Shown: one piece after another, positions 35,008-46,500 of the stretch
How positions within the stretch are numbered: the stretch's first letter is position 1
Layout: every line of letters begins with the position of its first letter
Assembly: GCA_963989385.1 (NCBI GenBank)
Contig: OZ022512.1
Span: 23,085,899-23,149,898 of the forward strand
Source: Ctena decussata
Lineage: Eukaryota > Mollusca > Bivalvia > Lucinida > Lucinidae
DNA: 64,000 nucleotides
Reading direction: 5' to 3'
Notes under the pieces: generated by a model
Told to the model about the DNA's origin: nothing
What the model saw: the letters and a program-made list of their open reading frames with translations, nothing else
Database searches by the model: none
Made by a program: the position numbers and the translations under genes

Positions 35008-35603
35008 CTTTAATCTGCGTTTACTTTTAAAACAGATAAGTTTGATAAGATTTATAATGTGTATGTACAAAAGAGAAGTTTGAAATACTATTACGTAAGA
35101 CAGTTTACGCAAAAATACAAAAAGATATTTTTCAAACCAATCGACAATGGATTCTAAAAGAATAACATTGCTTTTCTGTTTACTTTTTTTCTAAATCATG
35201 ACAACTCAGACCATATGAAGCGCCTACTTCCGCCTTTGGTTATCTTGACAGGATTCCTTAGGAGTCACATATATAATCTGTCCACTTTAACATGGCTATC
35301 TTGTTTGAATACCTACTTTTTTTTCTAATTGTACGTGCAAAAATGCTGTGTTCTCCCCCAGTCCCCATCCTCGCCTCACCCCACATCCCAATAAGAACAG
35401 CCTTAAAGTGTTGAGCTACATCTCGCTGTTTTACCGCCATTTGTACGAATGGAAACATGTGCACCTTTAGTGACTTCCTATTTGCCTCCCTTATGTTGTG
35501 ATTTTAAACAGATTCCTGTCTCAGATGATCTATATATGTGTCGATGGACGTTAAGCCCGGGTTCACCCACTCTCTCACTCACTCAACCACTGCCATAATC
35601 CTG

Positions 35604-35824
35604 GGGGCCTATTTATAAAACGACTTAAGTGGTTGCTATGCTGTTGCTAAGGCTAAATATCTATAAAGGAGATTCCCTACAACTATGAAATTTGCTCTGG
35701 AGGAACAGTCTTTGTAAGACTGTTCCTCCAGAGCAAATTTCATAGTTGTAGGGAATCTCCTTGATTTAAATTCAGCCTTAGCAACAGCATAGCAACGACT
35801 TAAGTTGTTTTATGAATACGGCCT
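35604..35824. mobile_element. 221-bp palindromic MITE ('ggggccgtatttataaaacg' family), copy 1
   Basis: Nearly perfect fold-back. The arms run from 'ggggcctatttataaaacga' to 'gttttatgaatacggcct', with the inner arm 'gctctggaggaacagtc' and its complement. Copy 2 is at 39,944-40,165. Confidence 0.85.
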
Positions 35825-35905
35825 CTGTTCTGCAACAGTTCAGTGAAATTAATGTTTCCTCAAACAAAATTCCCTATCTCACATTGGTAATGACATACCA
35901 GGTCC

Positions 35906-36129
35906 CGAGGTTATAAAACTTGAGTACGTTCTAAAACTCAAAATGAAGTACACTGATTGGCTGCTTCCGAGCACATGCTTTATTTTGAGTTTGAGATTAT
36001 TCTCAAGTTTTACATTCTCAAACTCAAAATAAAGAACACTGATTGGCTGCTTCCGAGCACATGCTTGGAAGCAGCCAATCAGTGTGCTTTATTTTGAGTT
36101 TGAGATTATTCTCAAGTTTTATAACCTCG
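35906..36129. mobile_element. 224-bp fold-back element
   Basis: 'cgaggttataaaacttgag' and its complement at the two ends. Repeated inner words 'aactcaaaat.aag.acactg' and 'attggctgcttccgagcac' occur in both orientations. Confidence 0.8.
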
Positions 36130-36192
36130 AACCCAGGGTCATAAAACAATGGGGACACGAAACATTGGGAATCACATGCTGTGTTCTATATA

Positions 36193-36716
36193 CAGTCTAC
36201 TCTTCATATCTCAAGGTCGAAGTTCATCCAAAACTACTGATATCTCAAGGTCGAAGTTCATCCAAAACTACTGATATCTCAAGGTCGAAGTTCATCCAAA
36301 ACTACTGATATCTCCAAGTAAATTTTCTGCTCCCAGAAAATTTACTTGAAACATCAGTAGTTTAAGATAAAGGAATGGAAATGTAAATGAAAGATAAAGG
36401 AATGGAAATGTAAGTAAAAGATAAAGGAGTGGAAATGTAAGTAAAAGATAAAGAAATGGAAATGTAAATAAAAGATAAAGGAATGAAAATGTAAATAAAA
36501 GATAAAGGAATGGGAATGTAAATAAAAGATAAAGGAATGAAAATGTAAATAAAAAATAAAGGAATGAAAATGTAAATAAAAGATAAAGGAATGGAAATGT
36601 AAATAAAAGATAAAGGAATGGAAATGTAAATAAAAGTAGAAAATGTGTCCGAACTATATTGTTTCATATATTGGACACATTGAGATATCAGCGTTCGAGG
36701 TATCAAGAATTGACTG
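36193..36716. mobile_element. 524-bp pogo/Tc1-like MITE with two internal tandem arrays
   Basis: Flanked by TA (36,191-36,192 and 36,717-36,718). The ends 'cagtc(t/a)a(c/t)tctt(c/g)ata(t/c)ctc' are inverted. Inside are three copies of a 34-bp unit ('tctcaaggtcgaagttcatc...', about 36,210-36,312) and about ten copies of a 27-bp unit ('gataaaggaatggaaatgta', 36,366-36,636). The CAGT-start TIR and TA target fit pogo-like elements. Confidence 0.75.
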
Positions 36717-36964
36717 TAGCAGATAGTAGTGTCTCTAAATGAAAAAAATAGCTGTAATTAAAGCAATTTTATATTTTTTCCTTTTAAGAGTTGACCCCCG
36801 TTCAGAAGAGAGGCAAAAAATGAAAAGTCCACACTTGTACAATGAATAAACACAGTTACTTTACTTCTGGATCAACCCTTGTATATGTAATTATATGGTA
36901 AGGAAGAGCCTCAGTTTATACCTGATAATCTAATATAGGAAAACACATGTGAGAATGAGAATGT

Positions 36965-37321
36965 TATAGCGTATAAAAGGTAATTTTCGCGGTGTTCCAT
37001 TTTTTCACTTAGAAACCGGGAATATTAAAATCGCGAGTAATTTCCAGTTTCTTACAAAGTGTCTTCTGTAGACACAGTGTTCGTATATTTTGTTTCTGTT
37101 TGCTTCGGTAGTATTTTTCACTTGAGCCAGTTCTTTCATTAACCTGCGGCGGCCCTGTCGCAGGTTAATGAACGAACTGACTCAAGTGAAAAAGAAATAT
37201 TTTTGCTTTTTGCGCATATTGCTAACCGTGAAAATTAAAAATCGCGAAAATTTTTGTTTATGTTTTCGACTTTTAACCGTGAAAATTTGAAATCGCGAAA
37301 ATTACCGCGTGTACAGTATAA
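36965..37321. mobile_element. Degraded MITE with a strong internal hairpin
   Basis: The ends 'ggtaattttcgcggtg' and 'cgcgaaaattaccgcg' are inverted. A near-perfect hairpin occupies 37,117-37,191 ('ttcacttgag.cagttc...aacctgcg' and its complement). It begins about 130 bp beyond the stop codon of the MRH gene. Confidence 0.6.
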
Positions 37322-37451
37322 AATTCTATGTTTCCAATGTCATGTTTGTGACAAAGCTTCACCTCAGTCCTTCGCACAAAAGCACAGTTATTATTGAAAC
37401 AGTCTTATGTCAATGAAGAATTGTATTTGATCGGTTTGCACACAGTATTAT

Positions 37452-37520
37452 TCATATATCTTCGTAAGTTGACTTGCTGAATCTAGGAGATACTTTGCTT
37501 AAAGAAAACATGACTCCATC
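37452..37520 (-). CDS. MRH gene exon 7 (cytosolic tail, stop)
   Basis: The acceptor 'ttttttttttcag' precedes GATGGAGTC. It encodes 22 residues starting DGVMF and ending YEDI, then TGA at 37,452-37,454. Phase 0 fits the end of exon 6. DG at this point is the same residue pair as in M6P-receptor tails. Confidence 0.85.
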   Translation of the reverse strand, partial: DGVMFSLSKVSPRFSKSTYEDI

Positions 37521-40500
37521 CTGAAAAAAAAATATTCTAACTGAAAACCAAGAGCGTAGCTACCTGTAGGCAAATACGCTGGTGCGTATTGAAATTTTGT
37601 CAAATTGACAAAATTTCAACACACACCAGCTTATTTGTGTTCCGAAATGTTGTAAATTGGGCAAGAGTTCAATACAAACTGCCAACTAACATGGCAATAT
37701 GAAATATGTAAGGGGCAATATCCCTTGGTTTCTTCTCAGGGAGTATAAAAACATGCCTGTGCGTATCACGCAATAGCCTCTAGCTACGCCCCTGAAAACA
37801 GTAACGAAACTTTATTAAAAGTTGTAAATAATTATTGCGCTTTTCATTGCAAACAATAGTGTGATAATCCTGTAGTAGAACTTGGTGACTACACGTATTA
37901 TTATTATCCTCTGAAGTTAATTTACGAAAATAATAATTAAGGGTTCTCGAAAGGAAAACAATATCAAAATCGCAGCAAGAAAATCCAAAATGATACATGC
38001 GCCTCGCTGTTAAATTTATATTAGCCCTTCAAGCGCCAAAAAGCAGACGAAAACATTTACGTCTGCAAAAATTTCAGAATATGTTTCATCCAAGCTATAT
38101 CATATTGAAAATTCACAAAGTAGAGGGCAAACAGTGTAGATCTAGATGAGGTGGCTCATGAGCCACCTCATCAGGATCTGCACTGTTTGTAAATTATGCC
38201 ATTTTCATCACTGGCGCTTCAAGTGTTAAACGAAGTCGCCTGTTGAAAAGAATTCAATCGAATTCAATATCCTGCCCTAAACACCAAACAGGAAAGGGAC
38301 ATCAACATCTAAGACGGCACTAAAATAAACAGCACCATCGGAAAGCCAATGGGACAGCTAACCACGAGGCTAGACTAAATGAGCCGCGACACGAGAAAAC
38401 CAACAAAATGGTTGTGCGACCAGTGCAGACTCAGATCAGCCTGGGCATCCGCCCAGTCTGACCAGAGGCTTTGCTAAGCGCTTAAAAGGTAGCTAAGGGT
38501 CTAAGCTACCGCCATGCGGACAGCGAAGATTCTGATCAGACACTTTGAGGCAGCGCTGGGAACAAAACCACATTGTTGCTTTTCTCGTGTTGCGGCTCAA
38601 ATACAATGAACAATTAAGTCAAAGAGAAACAGAAAGCGGTCGAAGAATGATTACAATTAGAATGACCCACAACAGACACATTGGAACATTCAGTAATAAA
38701 TTACTGGGGCCGGGACAGAAGAGGGTGGGGGGAGTTAATCCGGTATTACGCTCCAGCAACCCCATCCTGGTTTCTGCAGTGGCTCATATACACGTAGACC
38801 AGGACAATTGCAACTCGGAATGGCCTTACAACCGAAGCTGTCTCTTCGGAGACAGTTGATGGGTTTAAGGCCAAAATTTAATATCCTAGGGTAGAGCAGG
38901 GTTTAGGCATGGAATGCCAGCCCCTGAGGACTTCTTGTAAATAGTTTTAATCTGCTGGTGCCTTTGTCACAAATTCATTTATTTATTTATTTATTTATTT
39001 TTTGTGACAACTTATGCGCCACACCAGAAACCTGTCATCATGGTCAAAGTTGACCGAGGACAGTGGGATAGAAAGAAGGAAAGAAGTTGTTTGGTACCGG
39101 TGAAGGAAATTCATCAAAGAATTAAGACAGCGAACATACATATCGAGATCCATTGCTGAGATTGAACAAGACGAGTGTTTAACAGCAATCCCACAGATTA
39201 ACTCTTTATTTGCATGTCTTCTCCAAGTTCTCTATACCTTATTCACCTACATTGTGGAAACCGCGGGAAGAATAAAGAATACAAAATACAAATTTTATTT
39301 TCCGTCGGTTTGTTGTAAACATAAATGATATAAGCTATGAATAGCCATTAACCGACCTAAGAGTTATAAATATATGCGGATCACAAGACATTTTAAAATC
39401 ACATCTATACATGTATAAACTTACCTTAACTAAGACAGGAACTGCCTTCCAGAAAGTAAAATTGGGAATTATTTCTTTGCCTTCAGCTTTCTTCATAAAT
39501 TTCATAACTACGGCTCCAACGATAAAATACACTATAAGTATACTGAAAAACCTGAAATAGTAAAACAAAGAGGAGTGGCCGTTACCAGTCGACTGGCAAT
39601 AGCGATAATACGTTAAACCCACCATTGGCAGTTGATCACTGATAGCCTTTTTACGCTGAAATCACTGTTGCCAGTCGACTGGTAATAGCCATTTCAACGT
39701 AAAATCGCTATTGCCAGTTGACTGGCAATAGCGACTTTACGTTAAAATCGCTATTGCCAGTCAACTGGCGATAGCATTTTGAACGATTTTTCGCTGCTAC
39801 CAGCTGACTGGTAATAGCCATTTTAACGTAAACGGCAACTGCCAGTCTACTCCTTTGAGTATATATATATATATTTTTTTGAAGGTTTTTCTTTGCATAG
39901 GTTTTTATGTTTGCGTATTTTTAAATTTTAAACAAAACAAACTGGGGCCGTATTTATAAAACGACTTAAGTGGTTGCTATGCTGTTGCTAGGGCTGAATT
40001 TCTATGAAGGAGATTCCCTACAGCAACGAAATTTGTTCTGGAGGAACAGTCTAAAAAGACTGCTCCTCCAGAGCAAATTTCATAGTTGTAGAGAATCTCC
40101 TTCATAGAAATGTAGCCTTAGCAACAGCATAGCAACGACTTAATTCGTTTTATAAATACGGCCCCAGAATGCCTAAGACTTACAAGATACAAATGAGGCC
40201 ACCAATGGTCACTCCTCCAACTGTTCTACCTTTGTTCCCACTGCAACTCTTAGGTCCTGAGCTGTCACAGCCATTTGGGCATGCGCAGACGGATTTTAAT
40301 GTCATTCTCTGAAAATAATATGAACAATAAATATTGTCCTCAATGGAAATTATACATGTTTCATAAGACAGTATCAATCACTGCAAATGAAGATATAATT
40401 GAAAAAAAAAAGAAGAAGAAAAAGATAAACAGACAAAAATTAAATAAAGCCTAATATTAGTGTTTGGGGCAAACTGAGGTCTTTACTTACAAGGACATAT

Positions 40501-43500
40501 TAATTTCAAGCAGACTATCATAGTATTGCTGCTATTTTACACGGATAATAGGAATAATTGCTTTGCTGGTAGTTGAAGGACCAATTCTAAGTAGAGAGAG
40601 CACTCCTTCCCCTCTACATGTCTAAGCGTCGATCCCTATGTCTATGGGTAGCAAATTCTGTCTTTCAATAGTAATCTTGGTTTAAACAATATAAATTCAG
40701 AAAATACTAGAGCAAGTGAGCAGGGGCTCACGTATACCCCCGGCCAGCGCCACCGCCTAACAGAAACACACTTTATACTAAACTTCAAAGTAAATTTTAA
40801 CAAACAGACAGGTGGACAGTTGTAGGCCTATAGATATATACCAAAGGGTCCCATTAAAAATTTTCAATAAGAAAACAAATATACAAATTTTACACAAAAT
40901 TTAAACAGTAATTTACAAGAACTTCAATGTCTGTGACCTTGACCTCAAGTCAGAAGCAGCATCCAAATGATGTCAACTAATCAGTTTCCACCTAGCAGCA
41001 AATCTAGTAACATAGGAAAAGGTTTCATTCAAGTATATTGAAGATATAAGCCAAAAACCAGCAACATAACATGAAACTTTAACACAAATGGTATACAAAT
41101 GTCTAAGTATGTGACCTTGACCTTAGGTCAGCAGCAGTAACCACATGGTAAACAAATATGTATCTATCCTGAAGTAATAGTAAGCACATATTAAGGCCTT
41201 CAGAAAAATAGAGCAAAACAGAAAATTAACACAAATTTTTAACACAGCTATTGTACAAATTTCAAAGTCTGTGACCTTGACCTTAGGGCAGCAGCAGCAG
41301 CATGTATATGATGTAAACTAATCAGTATCCACCCTCTGCTAAAATACTAAGGATCATTGAACAAATGCTAGACAACAGAAGCAAAAGAAAAAACTTAAAC
41401 AAAAATGTTAACACAGTTGTAAAAATTTCAAAGTCTGTGACCTTGACCTTAGGACAGCAGCAGCAGCACTTAGATGATGCAAAATAATTAGTATGCATCT
41501 TCAGCTAAAATACTAAGCATCACTGAACAAGGTCTGGATAAGATAAGCAAATGAAAAAAACTTAACACAAAACTTTAATGCAAATACTAACACTGTTGTA
41601 ATAATTTCAAATATGTGACCTTGACGTTAGGACAGCAGCAGCAGATGATGATGATGCAAAATAATTAGTATCCATCCTCAGCTAAAACACTAAGCACCAT
41701 TGAACAAGGTCTGACTAATAGAAGCAAATGAAAAAAACTTAACACAAAACTTTAACGCAAATGTTAACCCTCGTACGGACAGACGAACTAACGGACGGAC
41801 GGACGAACGAACGAACAAACGGAAAGACGGACGAACGGACGAACGGACGGAAAGACGAAAACTATATACCCCTCGACATACTTCGTATGCCGGGGGTATA
41901 AACATGCACGTTACAAGATATTCACAATTCGAAATTGAGGATCTGAACGACAGCTGTATTTTTCTTGGAGGTATACCATAATGTTTAAAACATAGTATAG
42001 TTCCAGAGCCTTCCTGTCAACAGGAATGTAGCTCACTTAACTCTCACCATTATAGGAAAAATACAGTTCCAGATCCTTCCTGTCAATGTGGAGGTTTCGA
42101 AAGTCCACATCTTTTCTTTTTTTTCGTTGTCCAAAGTACGCAGCCGCTAGAAACAGGTACTTACCAAGCGATAGTCACAGTTATAATTCTCAAGATTTCC
42201 TCTTTGGAAGCGATGGTATGACAGACCATGAAAATGAGACCCTTTTCCGGGCACAAGATTATATCATTAAGTCAGGAAAAGATATTCCAAAAAGTTTACC
42301 TCTCTTTGGCTCCAGCTCAGAATATTGAACATTTATTTACTTGTCTAGTTCTAAATTCAAGATGTCACTTAATCTTCTGCCGTGGGAGTGCAACTTAAGT
42401 AATAATCGGTCAAATACTTTATTCTTTGCCACTTTATTCTTTTTCTGTAATCGGCTGTATCAACTTGTTTATATTTACTTACTTGTATTATATCCCTATT
42501 ATATGAAAATATTTTGCACAGATTTTTTTCTTTTCCGCCTAATTTTTGTACAATAACAAAACAGTTAAGTGTTAACAGACATTAAATCTCTCTCTCTCTC
42601 TCTCTGTCTGTGTGTCTCTCTCTCTCTCTCTCTCTCTCTGAGTTTTGTTTACTTGTTTGCAATATTGGTTTGATATTCTTTGTACCTAGCCATTCACATA
42701 TACTATAATTTTCAGATTGCTTTTGTCATACAAAGCACATAACTGGCTTTAATATCTAATATTCAGTTATTTAAATATCTTAGTCGGTTGCCGGTTGATC
42801 ATATGACCTCCGAATACAGCAGTTCACGTGACCTTGGTAACTTCCGAAAATGGCGGTACGCACCTTGATGTTAAGGAGTGAAAATATGAATAATTTCTGC
42901 GACAGGTTAAGGGTTATGTGAATTGGTTCACTTTCAGGCACCGTTACTCTGTCATAATTTCAGCCTCGATTTTAAATAGCTGTCGACTGTATGAGAAATT
43001 GCATTCCTTTTGGAATATACTCATTTTTGGAAGGGTAGGATGTCCAGGGTAGCAAACAAACGCCCCCAGAACAGGGCAAATTAGGGATACTTTTCCCTTT
43101 GTTTTAAACATATGTTGTGATCCCTCATTAGAACCGTCTCGGTGAGACAGTTTTAATGAGGGTTTTACAACTTATGTTTTCATTGAGATATAAAGAGAAT
43201 TATCTCTGAACCATCCCTGTTGCCCTTTCTTACTGGAGCACTGGCCTTTGCAGAATGGCATAAAATATACCTTATAATATTAGGGCTGACTACAGTCCTA
43301 GATTTTTCAGAACCCAAACTTACAAATTGTCCGTCTTCTTGTTGCCCATTGGCTGTAAATGCCGGATCACAAGCACTCTCATCACATTCCAATATTACCT
43401 CTGATATTCTAAAAAACATAGTAAAAATACATATTGCATGTACGTAATACTGCTTTGTCGCGCGAAACAGCAGAGCCGCGACATGTGCCTTGCAAAAATG

Positions 43501-46500
43501 TGGCAATTTTGTCATGTAATATTAAGGTCATATAAAGTATCTAGAAGCCTCACCACTGGGGAGCCCCTGAAGCTCAGTGGGCTGCTGATCTAGCGGTCCC
43601 GGGTTCGAGTTCCGCTATTGGCGGGAATCTTTTCAATCGTAAACGAGGCTTCATTGAACACAGCCTTTCATTATCATCCACTCATCGTCCTGTATGACTG
43701 AAATACTGTTAAAAAGGACGTAAAATCGCTAGGCATCCATCTAATCTAATCATCCACTGGCTCTGTTGCTTGTACCCCTTCGATAGAAGGGTGTGGCGAC
43801 AAGCAAAGTTTCTGATCACAACCTGTGCTTGTCACTAATGCCACATAGTTGGAAATCACATGATGTGCTCGTACCAAACTGGCATGGACTAAGGATTGTC
43901 AAACGTTGCATTATTCGATATTTTTATATTTGTTTTTGATTTTCTTTCATTTGTATTCAATCCCTGTTCATTTCTATTGTATATTTTTTGTTTCAATTCT
44001 ATAATCGATCATTTGTATTCAATATCTGTTCATTTCTATTGTATAAGTTTTGTTTATATTCTATATTCTATTATTTCTATTTAATAATGCATGCTTTGTA
44101 TGCTACATTTTTTCATTACTATTCATTGACTTTCGTTTATATTCTACATATTTTCATTTTTATTCTAAATTACTATATTTGTATTGTATAATTGTGATTT
44201 GCATTTAATAGTTTCATTTTTGTATTTAACTTTTGTTCATTTCTATCCAATATGATTTCATTTCTATTGTATATTCCTTCATTTGTAGCCTATATTTCGA
44301 TATTTACATTCTATACTTAGTGATTTATATTTGATGTGTTCGTATTTGCTTTCAATTTTATTGATTTCTATTCTAAATTTGTTTTATTTTTAATTTCTAT
44401 TCTATATTTCTAGATTTGTATTTGATAACAATTGTTTCTATTTGATGTCTTCCGTTTATATTTGTAAATTGCTTTATTTATATTCTTAACTCGTTGATTT
44501 CTATTGTATAAATTGTCGCATTTACATTCATTGAGACGCCTATTCGATAAAATCTTGCATTTGTATTGTATAATTTGTTTATTTACTTTGTAACGTGGCA
44601 TTTCATTGGCTAAGAAAAATTGGGATTTCATTGGCTGAGAAAAATTAAGTATGTCTAGTTACCGGGATCGGGTATGAAATCCACCACCCACTACCGGAAA
44701 TTTTAGTGGCGACATTTGAGATATAAGCAAACGTGTTATTCTAGATTTTTCAGGTTATAGATATTGGGAATTATAGGAACTATTTCTGATACAAAAGTCT
44801 TTTCAAACAGATTTAGTTTAAGACAAAAAAGCGAATTGTTGCAATTTCGAGGGTATTAAACCCACCACTCGCCATCGGGAAATTTTTATGTTATTTCCAT
44901 TTATAGCTTTATTAAATGAGATAAGTTTCCTTGATTGTTACTATTTCTACTTTCTTAGCAAAACCTCGCCAATTTTATTTGACGATAATAGGAAATTTAT
45001 CATATTTAATGAAATAAATGACTTTTTGTGGAAATAATTGATGTTCTGAAAATATATATAAATTGCGGCATTTAGCTACACCAAGAAACCGAAACGTATT
45101 GAAATAAAGGGGACGTGCAGTAATTGCTGAAGGAGTCATAGGGTTTATGCTAGCGAAATCTTGACACCTGTTATTCATTAAGGATATCTTATTGACTGGT
45201 GTTTACATACTTGTTTGAACAATACTTAAAAAACTTTCATGAAGTCAAGTAACTTTATGCAAGGGCAGCATGGTAAGAAACTCTAGCGTCACACTGTCCC
45301 TCTGACTGTCTGTCTGTGTCGAGTCGAAGTAGGTTGTTGTTAAGGCGCAAGTGTAAAAGCTGGTATTCACTGGTACCCAGTGCCAGGCTGGTGAGGGCAA
45401 CGGTCCCTCGATCGCATCAATGATCCTCAGAATTTTGAGGATGCAGGAAGTAACTACCATCCCCTAATAGTGTTCGGGTAGAAGCTAAATCTACAAATAA
45501 ACGCAGGAGATAGTTACTGGGGAGTTTTTATGAGCGACAGTAATATATAGCACGGTACCACTAGAGAGAGTAGGTAAAAACTGGAACGTAGGAGAGGCTT
45601 TATGAGCAACAAGGCGACTGTAAAAGCCATTACTTGAAATCCTGTGCTGTTTGGGATATTACAGTTTGATTACAGGCAAGATAATTGTTCAGCTACCAGC
45701 TGTCTTCATTATAAGATAGTGTTTGACCAGTTTTTCTGCGATTATTTTATAAATGGTTCGCAACATTGAGGCTCTATACAAGGCAACAGTCGCAGTCCTA
45801 ATGAATGGCAGCACAGAAATCTCTGGGTGTCACGTGTAAAGTCTTATCTTTTTCATTATTTATTTATTTCTTATTACTCTAGCCGTCTGGTATGTCGGTG
45901 GTAAGCCTATAATGGCCGGACTGATATTGGTTCCGGTAACTAGACATACCCAAGTTTTCTCAGTCAATGAAATCCCAATTTTTCTTAGCCAATGAAATGC
46001 CACGTATCAAAGTAGATAAACAAATTATACAATACAAATGCAAGAGTTCTTATTGAATATAAATAGGAGTCTCAATGAATATAAACGCAAGAATATATAC
46101 AATAGAAATAAACGAGTTTAGAATATAAATGAAGCAATTTACAAATATAAACGGAAAACCTTAACTAGAAGCAATAGTAATTAAATACAAATCTAGAAAT
46201 ATAGAATAGAAATTAAAAATATGTAATAGAAATGAAACCATTTAGTATAGAAATCAAATAAGATTGAAAGCAAATGCGAGCATATCCAATATAAATTACA
46301 AAGTACAGAATGTAAATTTCGGAATATAGGATACAAATGAAAAATATACAATAGAAATGAAGTAATATGAATTAAATAGGTGTTACCTATATACGTGCGT
46401 TCCCATCCACTTCATATGGCTACTTCGTAAGATGGATGTATATAATGATGTTTAGGGCAAAATTTATATGTCTGTGAAAAATGTAGGTGGATGTAGGATT

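Noticed and set aside
36362..36706. Minus-strand ORF with a 9-aa repeat (IPLSFIYIS)
   Set aside because: Created by a 27-bp minisatellite inside a MITE. No signal of selection or homology.
43896..44191. Phe/Tyr/Ile-rich ORFs repeated at 53,430-53,639
   Set aside because: Translation of the 21-bp AT-rich array in the two TIRs, with no plausible protein.
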